From WYEG01 sp049414625 (lineage in GTDB: Bacteria; Desulfobacterota; Thermodesulfobacteria; Thermodesulfobacteriales; Thermodesulfobacteriaceae): a DNA stretch of 52,781 nucleotides. This document shows positions 24,497-33,185 of this stretch, piece by piece. The notes beneath the pieces were generated by a model. The model ran no database searches, was not told the origin of the DNA, and worked only from the letters and a program-made list of their open reading frames with translations. Position 1 is the first letter of the stretch. The number at the start of each line of letters is the position of its first letter. Location of the stretch: contig JBMSAU010000049.1 in NCBI GenBank assembly GCA_049414625.1, positions 1 to 52,781 on the forward strand. The letters are read 5' to 3'. The translations under genes and the position numbers were made by a program.

Positions 24497-25629
24497 AAGA
24501 AAGCTTCATGAAGGGCTACGGAAAGTATATTCTTTTTGTGGTAGTGATCGGTATTATTCTCCTTTGGCTTTGGGGATTTTTTACTCCGAAGATTAAAAGC
24601 GGGGAAATAAAGCCTCAACCAAAAAAGGTCTCTGGGCTGAAGGTTGCTGAAGTGGAAGTTGTTGAGGTTATACAGACACCTTATTTTGGTTTAGTCCAGC
24701 CTGATGACCGGGCGGAAATTGCAAGCAGGGTCTTTGGGAGGGTGGAGAGGGTTTTTGTAAAGGAGGGCGATGCAGTGTCTAGTGGAAAGGTCCTTGCGAT
24801 AATCGATGCTGAAGATATTAAGGCTAACATTTTTGCAGTTGAGGCTCAGATTAAGGCTGCAGAGGCAGCATTACGGGCAGCAAAAGCCCAGTATGAGGCA
24901 GAACGAAGGACCTTTGAGCGGTATGAAAAGCTTTTACATGAGAAAGCTATCACCCCTCAAGAATACGATGAGGTCAAAGCTCGGTATGAGTCCGCAAAGG
25001 AACGAGTAAAAGAGGCTGAGCAAACTCTCAAAGCCTTAATCTATCAGAAAAGTAGCCTAAGTTCACAGCTTAACTACACAACCCTTAGAGCCCCTTTTAG
25101 CGGAACGATAGTTGAGAAACGCGTTGATGTTGGCGACCTGGCAACGCCCGGTCAGACCCTTTTTGTCTTAGAAAGAGGACCTTTTAAAGTAGAGGTTGAG
25201 GTTCCAGAAAAATTTTGGGACTATTTAACCTTAAACAGGGAGGTTGATGTTCAGCTTGACGAGGAAGGAAAGGAGATCATAAAGGGAAGGGTTGTTGAGC
25301 GCTCATCTGCTATTAATCCAGTCAGCCGCACTTTTAGGGTTAAGGTTTTACTTTCCAAGCAAACAGGGGTCAAATCAGGTCAAGCAGTAAGGATACTTTT
25401 ACCAGAGAAAGGGAAGTTTGTCCTGATTCCGCAGAAGAGCCTTTATCAGAGGAACGATTTTACAGGCGTCTTTGTGGTCCGACCTGATGGAACCTTAGAA
25501 CTCAGGTTTGTCAAACTTGGTATTCAGAGAGGAGACAAAGTTGAAGTAATTTCTGGGCTTAACCCACATGAGAAGATCGTAGTTGAGGGCGTTGAGAAAG
25601 CCTGCGACGGTTGCCTATTAGAAAAATAA
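24493..25629 (+). CDS. RND-type periplasmic adaptor (membrane fusion protein)
   Basis: A 378-residue HlyD/AcrA-family adaptor. An N-terminal membrane anchor lies at about residues 11-27. The split lipoyl domain is at about 65-95 (SRVFGRVERVFVKEGDAVSSG) and 195-220 (LRAPFSGTIVEKRVDVGDLATPGQ). Between them is a coiled-coil hairpin (about 100-185). The beta-barrel and membrane-proximal domains follow. It bridges the RND pump and the TolC-like channel. It overlaps the upstream gene by four bases (ATGA), and a second in-frame ATG lies six codons later. Confidence 0.92.
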   Translation: MKESFMKGYGKYILFVVVIGIILLWLWGFFTPKIKSGEIKPQPKKVSGLKVAEVEVVEVIQTPYFGLVQPDDRAEIASRVFGRVERVFVKEGDAVSSGKVLAIIDAEDIKANIFAVEAQIKAAEAALRAAKAQYEAERRTFERYEKLLHEKAITPQEYDEVKARYESAKERVKEAEQTLKALIYQKSSLSSQLNYTTLRAPFSGTIVEKRVDVGDLATPGQTLFVLERGPFKVEVEVPEKFWDYLTLNREVDVQLDEEGKEIIKGRVVERSSAINPVSRTFRVKVLLSKQTGVKSGQAVRILLPEKGKFVLIPQKSLYQRNDFTGVFVVRPDGTLELRFVKLGIQRGDKVEVISGLNPHEKIVVEGVEKACDGCLLEK

Positions 25630-25647
25630 GCCTTTCAAAGTTCTCCT

Positions 25648-28600
25648 ATGAAGAATGAAGAGCATCTTGGGCTAACAGCTAAAATTGTAAGCTACTTTAT
25701 AGATTCTAAGCTTACCTTTATTCTCATTCTTGTTTCTATTTCTTTAGGTTTTTTTGCCATTCTTAAGACGCCAAAGGATGAGGAGCCTCAGATCGTTGTC
25801 CCAATGATTGACATCATCATTCAGTATCCTGGGGCAGAGCCAGCTGAGGTTGAAAAAAGGATCATTTTCCCCTTAGAGAAAAAGCTTTGGGAGCTTAAAG
25901 ATATTGAATACATTTACTCGGTTGCGAAGGAAGGGGTTGCGGTTGTTACCGCAAGGTTCTATGTGGGGACAGACCCGGTTAAGGCACTCGTTGAACTAAA
26001 TTCCAAATGGATGTCTGCTTTAGATCTCGCTCCACCAGGGGTTATCCTTCCACCTCTTATCAAACCAAAATCTATAGATGATGTTCCCATCCTTAGTCTA
26101 ACCCTTTGGAGTAAGGATTATGATTGGTACAGCTTAAGAAAGATGGCTTTAGCTTTAGAAGAGGAGATAAAGAAGATCCCAGATGTTGCGGAGACAACCG
26201 TCATAGGTGGGCGCCCAAGGGAGCTCCAGGTCCTACTTGATCCTATAAAACTTTCGGCCTATCGCATTTCGCCCTTACAGATTGCTCAGGTCCTTAAAAA
26301 CGCCAACGCTCAATGCGTGAGCGGAAAGGTCAAACAAGGAAACCTTGAGTATGTGGTTAAAACTGGCGAATTTTTAAAGAGTAGGGCAGATGTGGAAAAC
26401 ATCGTCGTAGGTTTCTATGGTGGCAAACCCGTCTATCTTCGGGATGTAGCAAGGATAGTTGATGGTCCAAGCGAGATTAAAGATTATGTCCTCTTTGGGG
26501 TAGGTCCGAGTGCCAAGGAAAAGGGGATAAAAGTCGAAAATTCTACCGAAAGGCTATTTCCTGCTGTAACCATAGCTATCTCTAAAAGAAAGGGGACGAA
26601 TGCAGTCGAGGTAGCAGAAAGGGTTGTAAAGTTTGTTGAAGAGGTTCGAGGGAAGTATCTTCCAAGTAATGTAAACATCACGATTACCAGAAACTACGGA
26701 GAGACGGCTAAAGAGAAGGCAAACGAGCTTCTTGAGCATCTTTTCATAGCTACCTTCGCGGTCATTCTTTTAATAGGCGTTGTCCTTGGAGTGAGGGAGG
26801 CTTTTGTCGTTGGCATTGCTGTGCCGGTTACCTTGGCTATGGCCTTATTCTTCAGCATGATATTTGGGTTTACCTTAAACAGAGTTACCCTTTTTGCTCT
26901 TATCTTTTGCATAGGTATCCTGGTTGACGACCCGATAGTTGATGTGGAAAACATCCATCGTTGGTTTGAAACAAAGGTCGGCTTGGATAAAAGAAGGTTA
27001 ATCATAGGAGCTATAAACGAGGTCCGTGCCCCTATCATCCTTGCTACCTTTACGGTTATCGCAGCGCTTATGCCCATGGCTTTTGTTACTGGTCTTATGG
27101 GACCATACATGCGTCCCATTCCGATCAACGCCTCAGTTGCCATGCTCTTTTCTTTGCTCGTAGCTTTAATCATAACCCCCTGGGCAGCCTACCGATTTTT
27201 AAAGCAAGAGCAGGCACATGGTGAACTATCTACCAAAGAAAAAGACATTAAACATACTAAAATTTTCAGATTTTATGCTAAGTTAATGACACCTTTTCTT
27301 CTGAGCAGAAAGAAAAGAGCCCTTCTTTATTTAGGAGTAGTAGTTTTACTTCTTCTCTGTTTTTCTCTTTTTTATTTCAAGCTTGTTCTGGTTAAGATGC
27401 TTCCTTATGACAACAAGAGCGAAGTTCAGATTGTGGTTGACATGCCTGAAGGCACCCCTGTAGAAAGAACGCTTGAAGTTTTAAAGGCTATAGCTGATTA
27501 CTTATCAAGGGAGAGGATTGTTACGGATTATCAGATCTACGCTGGAACCTCAGCACCTTACAACTTTAACGGTTTGATAAGACATTATTACTTGAGGCAA
27601 GACAGCCATTTAGGAGATATTCAAGTGAACCTCGTGGGGAAGCATTATCGAGATGAGCAATCTCATGATTTTGCAAAGAGGATAAGACCAAAAGTTGCTG
27701 AGATTGCTAAAGCCTATGGAGCAAAGTATGTGGCGGTGGTTGAGGTTCCACCAGGACCTCCGGTTTTATCCCCCGTTGTGGCTGAAGTCTATGCCCCGGA
27801 GCTGAACGTTCAGCAGAACTTTGCCTTGGCTGTGTTTGAGCTTTTCAAAAGAACGCCTGAGCTTTCTGATGTCGGCATCTACCTCGAGAGCGATGCTCCT
27901 ATGGTTAAGATCATCCCCAAAGAGGATAAGCTTAAATTAGTTGGCTTAACAAAAGAAGAATTGGTAGAAACCATTAGAGCCCTTTGTCAAGGTTTGCAGG
28001 TAGGCATTTTACAGACAACGGATGCCGAGCATGTGCCTATCATCATCAAGCTTGACGAACCATACCGGACCTTAGATTTTCTCAAAAATCTAAAAATCCC
28101 AACCAGGCAAGGCAACCTTGTCCCGCTATCAGAAATAGCCGAACTTAAAGTAGAGACCATTCCAAAGAGCATCTATCGCAAGAACATGAGACGGGTAAAC
28201 TATGTCATCGCTGATGTTACAGGAAAATACGAAGCCCCTGTTTATGGGATCTTCGCGGTCCGAGATAAGATTAAGGACCTTCCTAATCCTTACGGTAAAG
28301 TTTCTGAATACTGGCTTACCCATCCCATACCCATCGATGAGGTTGCGATAAAATGGGACGGAGAAATGCACATCACTTTGGAGGTTTTCAGAGACCTTGG
28401 GCTGGCCTTTGTTGCCGCAATCTTTGTGATGTATGTTCTTATCCTTGCTTGGTTCAAAGATTTTAGGATACCGGGTGTGATCATGGCTCCTATTCCGCTC
28501 ACCTTAATTGGCATCATCCCCGGGCATTTACTCTTAAATTCATTCTTTACCGCAACCTCTATGATAGGCTTCATTGCCCTTGCTGGCATCATAGTTAGAA

Positions 28601-28908
28601 ATTCTATCATCGTCGTTGATTTTGCCGAAAATTTGGTAAAAAACGGCGTTCCTCTTCCGCTTGCTGTAGTTCAGGCAGCTGCTGTTCGAACAAGACCCAT
28701 TATGCTTACCGCGGTTGGTGTAATCGTGGGCGCCTTTGTGATTCTTCTTGACCCAATCTTTAACGGACTTGCCATCTCCCTAATATTCGGAACCATCGGT
28801 TCAACAACCCTTTCTCTACTGCTTATCCCCCTTCTTTACTACGGACATAAGCTAAAGAAAGGTTATAAACAACCGACTAAAGAAGAAGTGGCAAGGCTTT
28901 TAACCTAA
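25648..28908 (+). CDS. RND efflux pump, inner-membrane transporter (AcrB/HAE family)
   Basis: A 1086-residue proton-driven transporter with the usual pattern: a first helix near residue 20-37, a large periplasmic loop, helices 2-6 (about 365-560), a second loop and helices 8-12 (about 900-1065). The proton-relay aspartates are in helix 4, ILVDDPIVDVENI, where most HAE1 members have DDAIVVVEN. The mix of segments resembles acriflavine-type rather than CusA-type heavy-metal pumps. The substrate is unknown. It forms a complete tripartite system with the two preceding genes and lies 18 bases after the adaptor. Confidence 0.93.
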   Translation: MKNEEHLGLTAKIVSYFIDSKLTFILILVSISLGFFAILKTPKDEEPQIVVPMIDIIIQYPGAEPAEVEKRIIFPLEKKLWELKDIEYIYSVAKEGVAVVTARFYVGTDPVKALVELNSKWMSALDLAPPGVILPPLIKPKSIDDVPILSLTLWSKDYDWYSLRKMALALEEEIKKIPDVAETTVIGGRPRELQVLLDPIKLSAYRISPLQIAQVLKNANAQCVSGKVKQGNLEYVVKTGEFLKSRADVENIVVGFYGGKPVYLRDVARIVDGPSEIKDYVLFGVGPSAKEKGIKVENSTERLFPAVTIAISKRKGTNAVEVAERVVKFVEEVRGKYLPSNVNITITRNYGETAKEKANELLEHLFIATFAVILLIGVVLGVREAFVVGIAVPVTLAMALFFSMIFGFTLNRVTLFALIFCIGILVDDPIVDVENIHRWFETKVGLDKRRLIIGAINEVRAPIILATFTVIAALMPMAFVTGLMGPYMRPIPINASVAMLFSLLVALIITPWAAYRFLKQEQAHGELSTKEKDIKHTKIFRFYAKLMTPFLLSRKKRALLYLGVVVLLLLCFSLFYFKLVLVKMLPYDNKSEVQIVVDMPEGTPVERTLEVLKAIADYLSRERIVTDYQIYAGTSAPYNFNGLIRHYYLRQDSHLGDIQVNLVGKHYRDEQSHDFAKRIRPKVAEIAKAYGAKYVAVVEVPPGPPVLSPVVAEVYAPELNVQQNFALAVFELFKRTPELSDVGIYLESDAPMVKIIPKEDKLKLVGLTKEELVETIRALCQGLQVGILQTTDAEHVPIIIKLDEPYRTLDFLKNLKIPTRQGNLVPLSEIAELKVETIPKSIYRKNMRRVNYVIADVTGKYEAPVYGIFAVRDKIKDLPNPYGKVSEYWLTHPIPIDEVAIKWDGEMHITLEVFRDLGLAFVAAIFVMYVLILAWFKDFRIPGVIMAPIPLTLIGIIPGHLLLNSFFTATSMIGFIALAGIIVRNSIIVVDFAENLVKNGVPLPLAVVQAAAVRTRPIMLTAVGVIVGAFVILLDPIFNGLAISLIFGTIGSTTLSLLLIPLLYYGHKLKKGYKQPTKEEVARLLT

Positions 28909-29009
28909 TGAAGGTCTTTGACGAGTATGCTCAAAAGTATGATGAGTGGTATGAAAAGCCTTTTGGTCGCTCTGCTTTTAGGCTCGAATTAGAATGTCTA
29001 AGGAGTTGA
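28908..29009 (+). pseudogene. N-terminal remnant of a SAM-dependent methyltransferase
   Basis: ATG overlaps the pump stop codon (TAATG). The 33-residue frame MKVFDEYAQKYDEWYEKPFG... stops at TGA 29007. The pattern FDxYAxxYDxWYE followed by a LECLRS-type helix is the usual opening of small UbiE-like methyltransferases, which then continue into a glycine-rich SAM motif. No such continuation is seen in any frame before the next gene, so the rest has been lost. The fragment might still be translated by coupling. Confidence 0.6.
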
Positions 29010-29094
29010 TGAGCCTCAGGATGAAAAGGAGGTTAGGTGTCAGGAAGTAAGAGAGGGTTTTCATAGGGAAGGGGGCTTTTTCTGCCTTTTAGCC

Positions 29095-29583
29095 TCAAAA
29101 GCCTTTTGATTTTCTAAAAACTTCAGTGAAATAAAATACTGCTATCCCAAAAGCAACAGCAACGTTTAAAGATTCCTTCTTCCCATAAAGGGGGATTTTA
29201 ATAACTTTATCTGCAAGGGTTAAAGCATCTTGGGAGACGCCGTCTACTTCGTTTCCTACGATGAGGGCAATGGGATTTTCTACCTCTTTCAAATCTTGAA
29301 TAGGAATGCTTTTATCGGTTAGCTCAAGGGCAAAGATAAGATAGCCTTCAGATTTTAATTTTTCAACTAAGGGTAGGGTAGCTTCCCATTTTTCCCAGGG
29401 GATCATTGAGGTTGCGCCAAGGGCAGTTTTTTCAACCCCTGGATGAGGGGGCGTTGCGGTGATCCCGACAAGATAAACCTTTTCAAGGTTGAAGCAAGCT
29501 GAAGTTCGGAACATTGAGCCTACGTTGTAAGCGCTTCTTATGTTTTCAAGGATGGCGCTTATGGGAAAGGGCTTAGAGAGCAT
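29095..29583 (-). CDS. SpoU/TrmH-family RNA 2'-O-methyltransferase
   Basis: A 162-residue single-domain SPOUT protein. The three SpoU motifs are visible: ILENIRSAYNVGSMFRTS (about 12-29), IALIVGNEVDGVSQDAL (about 106-122) and KIPLYGKKESLNVAVAFGIAVFYF (about 129-152). Family members methylate ribose 2'-OH in tRNA or rRNA; the target here is unknown. It lacks the N-terminal and C-terminal extensions of TrmH and the extra RNA-binding domain of RlmB. It is followed downstream by the methyltransferase remnant and lies just after two tRNA genes on the same strand. Confidence 0.88.
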   Translation of the reverse strand: MLSKPFPISAILENIRSAYNVGSMFRTSACFNLEKVYLVGITATPPHPGVEKTALGATSMIPWEKWEATLPLVEKLKSEGYLIFALELTDKSIPIQDLKEVENPIALIVGNEVDGVSQDALTLADKVIKIPLYGKKESLNVAVAFGIAVFYFTEVFRKSKGF

Positions 29584-29613
29584 TTAGTTGAAAGTGAGGA
29601 TGGTCAAGATATG

Positions 29614-29687
29614 CGCGCCCGGCAGGACTCGAACCTGCAACCTTTGGATTCGTAGTCCAATGCTCTGTCCAGTTGAGCTACGGGCGC
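29614..29687 (-). tRNA. tRNA-Arg (anticodon ACG)
   Basis: Acceptor GCGCCCG/CGGGCGC, anticodon arm TTGGA-CTACGAA-TCCAA, discriminator G, CCA not encoded. The A34 anticodon needs deamination to inosine by a TadA-type enzyme to read CGN codons. Confidence 0.95.
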
Positions 29688-29735
29688 ACTTGCTATTTGA
29701 ATATTTTAAAACTAAACGAAAGATTTTCAAGTAAA

Positions 29736-29809
29736 TCGGGGCGAGAGGATTTGAACCTCCGACACTCGGCTCCCGAAGCCGACGCTCTCCCAGGCTGAGC
29801 TACGCCCCG
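29736..29809 (-). tRNA. tRNA-Pro (anticodon CGG)
   Basis: Acceptor CGGGGCG/CGCCCCG, anticodon arm TCGGC-TTCGGGA-GCCGA, discriminator A, CCA not encoded. Confidence 0.95.
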
Positions 29810-29841
29810 GTTTTATAAAAAATTTAGTCTTTTCTTCGCCT

Positions 29842-29869
29842 TTGTCAACAGGAAAGACTGTGGTAAAAT
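29842..29869 (+). promoter_or_regulatory. Sigma-70-type promoter of the DUF4390/kinase pair
   Basis: TTGTCA (29842-29847), a 16-base spacer and TAAAAT (29864-29869), 13 bases before the start codon. The short leader holds only an A-rich run and no clear Shine-Dalgarno sequence. Confidence 0.5.
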
Positions 29870-29882
29870 TCTTAAAAAAAAG

Positions 29883-30419
29883 ATGCGAAAAATTCCCCTT
29901 CTTTGTATATTTTTTCTCCTTTTTTTAGCATCTAATCTTAATGCTTTTAAGCTCTCCATACCTTATGTGCAAAAGGAAGAGCAGGGTTTTATTTTTTTAG
30001 TTAACTATAAAGATTTCCCCTTACAGGAGGTAATTTTAAGCCTCAAAGAACAGAAAGAAGATGTCTTACTCATTCTGGAAGTTAGTCTTTTTGAGAGGCG
30101 CTTCTTATTGCCAGACCTTTTCATTAAAAAGCTCGTCTATTTTAAAAAGGCTTATTTTGATCCTGAAGACAACGCTTACAGAGTGGATACCGAAAGGACC
30201 ACATTAACATTTAACTCAGCAGAAGATGCTGCCCTATTTTTATTAAGGTCGGAATCTTATTATTTCCTCTTTTCAGAATTGCTTCATGAAAGACACTTTG
30301 TTGTGTTCAAAGCAACGCTTACTTACAAAACCCATCTAAATCCTAAATTACGATATACCTCAAAGCTAAACACTTATGTTAAAAAGGCTGAAGCAGTTTA
30401 TAAATTTTCTAAAGATTAA
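29883..30419 (+). CDS. Exported DUF4390-like protein
   Basis: A 178-residue protein with a signal peptide (MRKIPLLCIFFLLFLASNLNA, cleavage about residue 21). The mature part is beta-rich with alternating hydrophobic residues. Length, export signal and position directly before an NtrY-like kinase fit the DUF4390 family, whose function is unknown. Assignment rests mainly on that pattern. Its end overlaps the kinase gene by 44 bases in another frame, so the two products are probably made together and may act together, for example as a periplasmic input to the kinase (inference). Base composition is more AT-rich than in flanking genes. Confidence 0.65.
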   Translation: MRKIPLLCIFFLLFLASNLNAFKLSIPYVQKEEQGFIFLVNYKDFPLQEVILSLKEQKEDVLLILEVSLFERRFLLPDLFIKKLVYFKKAYFDPEDNAYRVDTERTTLTFNSAEDAALFLLRSESYYFLFSELLHERHFVVFKATLTYKTHLNPKLRYTSKLNTYVKKAEAVYKFSKD

Positions 30420-32454
30420 GCCTAGACGTTTTTTCTTTTTATTCCTTTTCATTCTTTTCTTGATAGCCGAGTATCTTTTGTTTAAGTTTAATCTATTAAA
30501 TTATTCTCATAGGTATTTCTATCTTTTTTTGCTCTTTCAAATTAATTTAATTCTTATCCTTTTTCTTATTTATCAAATTTTTAGGTATATTTTTTATACC
30601 TTTCTTGAGATAAAAATTCAAAGATTTTCAAAGAGTTTAAGAGTAAAATTGTTGCTTATATATCTTTTTTCAATGGTCTTTGCATCAACTTTATTGATAA
30701 TTGTTGGTTTCTTCTTTTTTAAAAAAACATTAGACCTTTGGTTTAAAGAATACTCAGCTGATCAACTATACCTAACTGTTTTTGGGGATGAAGATATCTT
30801 CAGGTCTCTGGAATCCCAATTAATCGCCAAAGCCAATCTTATAGAAAAAGATTATATTACTAAAACAGAAGTAATTAGAAGTAAAGAGCTACGAGAAAGG
30901 TATAGGTATTTTCTTAATATTGACGCTATTGAGGTTTATACTCTTGATGGGGATTTATACAAAAAAACTTACTCAAATGATGAGTTGAAGAAGTATGGCA
31001 TACCACCTTCTATTCTTGAAGAACTCTTAAAGGATAAAACTCCGAAAAGACAAATAATCAATTTAGGTGGAAAGTATTATGTCCGGGTTTTCACTTATGT
31101 TGAAACCAAGGTTGGTCATCCTTATATTCTTGTTGTAGGTAAAGTTTTAGATTCCTCTGAAATTTTTAAGACTGAAGATCTGCCTTGGGATAAGATACTT
31201 CGTCTATCTATTTTTTTATTCTTCATACTTCTTTTTTTACTTGTTTTGTTTATCGGAGTCTGGGTTGGGAACAAGCTTGGTAAGCATTTATCTGAACCAT
31301 TAAGAATGTTAAGCGAAGCAACAGAGAAGATATCACATCAAGATTATAATATTAATTTACCAAATGTTTTTTACCAAGACGATGAAATTGGATTGTTGAT
31401 TAAGAGATTTAACGAGATGGTGAAAAGATTAAAAGATTTTGAAGAAGAAAGAAAAAAATATATAGAATCTTTAAAAGCTATTTTAGATCAACTTCCAATT
31501 GGTATACTTTTATTAACCAAGGATTTTCAACCAATCTTTCAAAATCGATTTATACTTGACTTTTTAAACGATATTGGTTTAAAGGATAGTAATGAACTGT
31601 GCCATCAAATAAAACTTTTTGATCTTTTATCATCAATTGACATTGCTAACGGTTTTTATAAAATTTATGAATTTACAACTGAAAAAGGAATTTTTAATTT
31701 AGGAATTTCAGTTTTTCTATTTGAGTTAGCAGGTCAATTGCATTATCTGATCATTATAGAAAACCTCACCGAAAAAGAAGTTTTAAAAAGATTGTCTATA
31801 TGGAAAGAAGTTGCAGTAAGAATAGCACACGAAATAAAAAATCCACTAACTCCAATTAAGTTATCAATTGAAAGATTAAGAAGAAAATTATCTGATAGTT
31901 TATCAGATGAGGATAAAAACCTTTTAAACCAAACGGTAGATGTAGTGCTAAAGTCTATTGAAGAGATGCAAAAGTTGTCCCACGATTTGTATGTGTTAAC
32001 TAAAAAGCCTATCTTGGATAAAGCGGAAGGAAGTTTAATAGAAAATATAAAAGAAGTGATCAATCTTTACAAGTTGGCTTATCCTAATATCACTATCAAG
32101 CTTAATGCTGATAAGGATGTGGTTTTTCATTTTGACCCGTTAGTAATGAAAAGGTTATGGATAAACCTTTTTGAAAATTCTATCAAATCCATGAAGGAGG
32201 AAGGAAGCATAACCATTGATGTTTTGACTAACTCAGATGAAGTGATGATTGTTTTTACCGATACAGGGGAGGGGCTTCCGGATGAGGTAATTTCTACCTT
32301 TAACAGTGGTCAATGGGAAAGCCTAAAAAAATTCGGCACAGGTCTTATAGTCATTCAAACTGTTGTCCATTTACATAACGGCAGGATAGTGTGTGAAAGA
32401 GCACATCCCCGAGGCTCAAGATTTATCATAGAGTTTCCTCTTGCTAAAAAATGA
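30376..32454 (+). CDS. NtrY-like membrane sensor histidine kinase
   Basis: A 692-residue kinase. Hydrophobic segments lie at about 17-38, 43-67 and 90-115, then an extracytoplasmic domain (about 118-270), another helix (about 275-297), HAMP (about 298-350), PAS (about 365-465), and a HisKA domain with the phospho-acceptor histidine in RIAHEIKNPLTPIKLS. The ATPase domain shows the N box NLFENSIKSM, the G1 box DTGEGLP and the G2 box KFGTGLIVIQ. This order matches NtrY. No response regulator such as NtrX is next to it. Codons are strikingly AT-rich compared with both neighbours until about 32100, which may reflect transfer or relaxed composition. Confidence 0.88.
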   Translation: MLKRLKQFINFLKIKPRRFFFLFLFILFLIAEYLLFKFNLLNYSHRYFYLFLLFQINLILILFLIYQIFRYIFYTFLEIKIQRFSKSLRVKLLLIYLFSMVFASTLLIIVGFFFFKKTLDLWFKEYSADQLYLTVFGDEDIFRSLESQLIAKANLIEKDYITKTEVIRSKELRERYRYFLNIDAIEVYTLDGDLYKKTYSNDELKKYGIPPSILEELLKDKTPKRQIINLGGKYYVRVFTYVETKVGHPYILVVGKVLDSSEIFKTEDLPWDKILRLSIFLFFILLFLLVLFIGVWVGNKLGKHLSEPLRMLSEATEKISHQDYNINLPNVFYQDDEIGLLIKRFNEMVKRLKDFEEERKKYIESLKAILDQLPIGILLLTKDFQPIFQNRFILDFLNDIGLKDSNELCHQIKLFDLLSSIDIANGFYKIYEFTTEKGIFNLGISVFLFELAGQLHYLIIIENLTEKEVLKRLSIWKEVAVRIAHEIKNPLTPIKLSIERLRRKLSDSLSDEDKNLLNQTVDVVLKSIEEMQKLSHDLYVLTKKPILDKAEGSLIENIKEVINLYKLAYPNITIKLNADKDVVFHFDPLVMKRLWINLFENSIKSMKEEGSITIDVLTNSDEVMIVFTDTGEGLPDEVISTFNSGQWESLKKFGTGLIVIQTVVHLHNGRIVCERAHPRGSRFIIEFPLAKK

Positions 32455-32456
32455 CC

Positions 32457-33185
32457 TTACTTCAATCCCAAAAGTTTTTTAAGACTTTCTAACTCTTCTT
32501 GAGACAAAGGCAATGCTTCAGCTGGCTTTAGGTCTCCTAAACAAACAGGACCTATGGCTATTCTTTTTAAGGATAAGACTTGGTAGCCAAGCTTGCCAAA
32601 CATCCTTTTTATCAGATGATACCGCCCTTCTCTCACTGCTACTTCTAAGAGTTTTCTATCCTCGGCTAAGACCTTTATCCTTGCTGGCCGGGTTTTGCCT
32701 TCTTTAAGCTCAATCCCTTCTTCAAGCTTTTTTATGTCCTCATCGGTTATAGGTTTATCGAGGAGCACCTCATAGCGTTTTTCAAGCTTCCATTTTGGAT
32801 GCATGATCCTATGGGCAAGCTCGCCGTCGGTTGTAAGGATCAAAAGTCCTTCTGCATCCTTGTCAAGCCTTCCAGCAGGAAAAAGCCTCTTAAAACCCGG
32901 TAAATCCGTAGGTAGAAGCTCGATTATGGTTGGTTCTTTGTCCTTGGTTGAGGTAATGTATCCTTTGGGCTTGTAGAACTTATAGTAGAAGTGTTCTTGG
33001 AAAGAGATTTTTCGGAAACCTTCAACCTCTACCACATCTTCCTCTGGGTTTACCTTAAAAGCAGGGTCAAAGACCTTTTTGCTGTTTACTTTGACTTTCC
33101 CGGCTTTGATGAGCTTTACCGCTTCTCTTCGAGAGCTAACCCCAATATGGGTTAAGTATTTATCAAGCCTTATTGTTCCTTGCAA
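32457..33185 (-). CDS. RsuA/RluB-family pseudouridine synthase
   Basis: A 242-residue protein with an N-terminal S4 RNA-binding domain (about 1-60: IRLDKYLTHIGVSSRREAVKLI) and a catalytic domain whose aspartate is in GRLDKDAEGLLILTTDGELA (about residues 101-120). Family members isomerise uridines in 16S (RsuA) or 23S (RluB, RluE, RluF) rRNA. The general sequence is closest in style to RluB, but the site cannot be fixed here. The start codon is TTG, and the gene overlaps the 3' end of polA by 16 bases. It converges on the kinase gene with a gap of 2 bases. Confidence 0.92.
   Translation of the reverse strand: MQGTIRLDKYLTHIGVSSRREAVKLIKAGKVKVNSKKVFDPAFKVNPEEDVVEVEGFRKISFQEHFYYKFYKPKGYITSTKDKEPTIIELLPTDLPGFKRLFPAGRLDKDAEGLLILTTDGELAHRIMHPKWKLEKRYEVLLDKPITDEDIKKLEEGIELKEGKTRPARIKVLAEDRKLLEVAVREGRYHLIKRMFGKLGYQVLSLKRIAIGPVCLGDLKPAEALPLSQEELESLKKLLGLK

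Noticed and set aside
26694..27173. 159-codon minus-strand frame inside the RND pump gene
   Set aside because: Shadow of the transmembrane coding sequence; low-complexity Lys/Thr/Ala translation.
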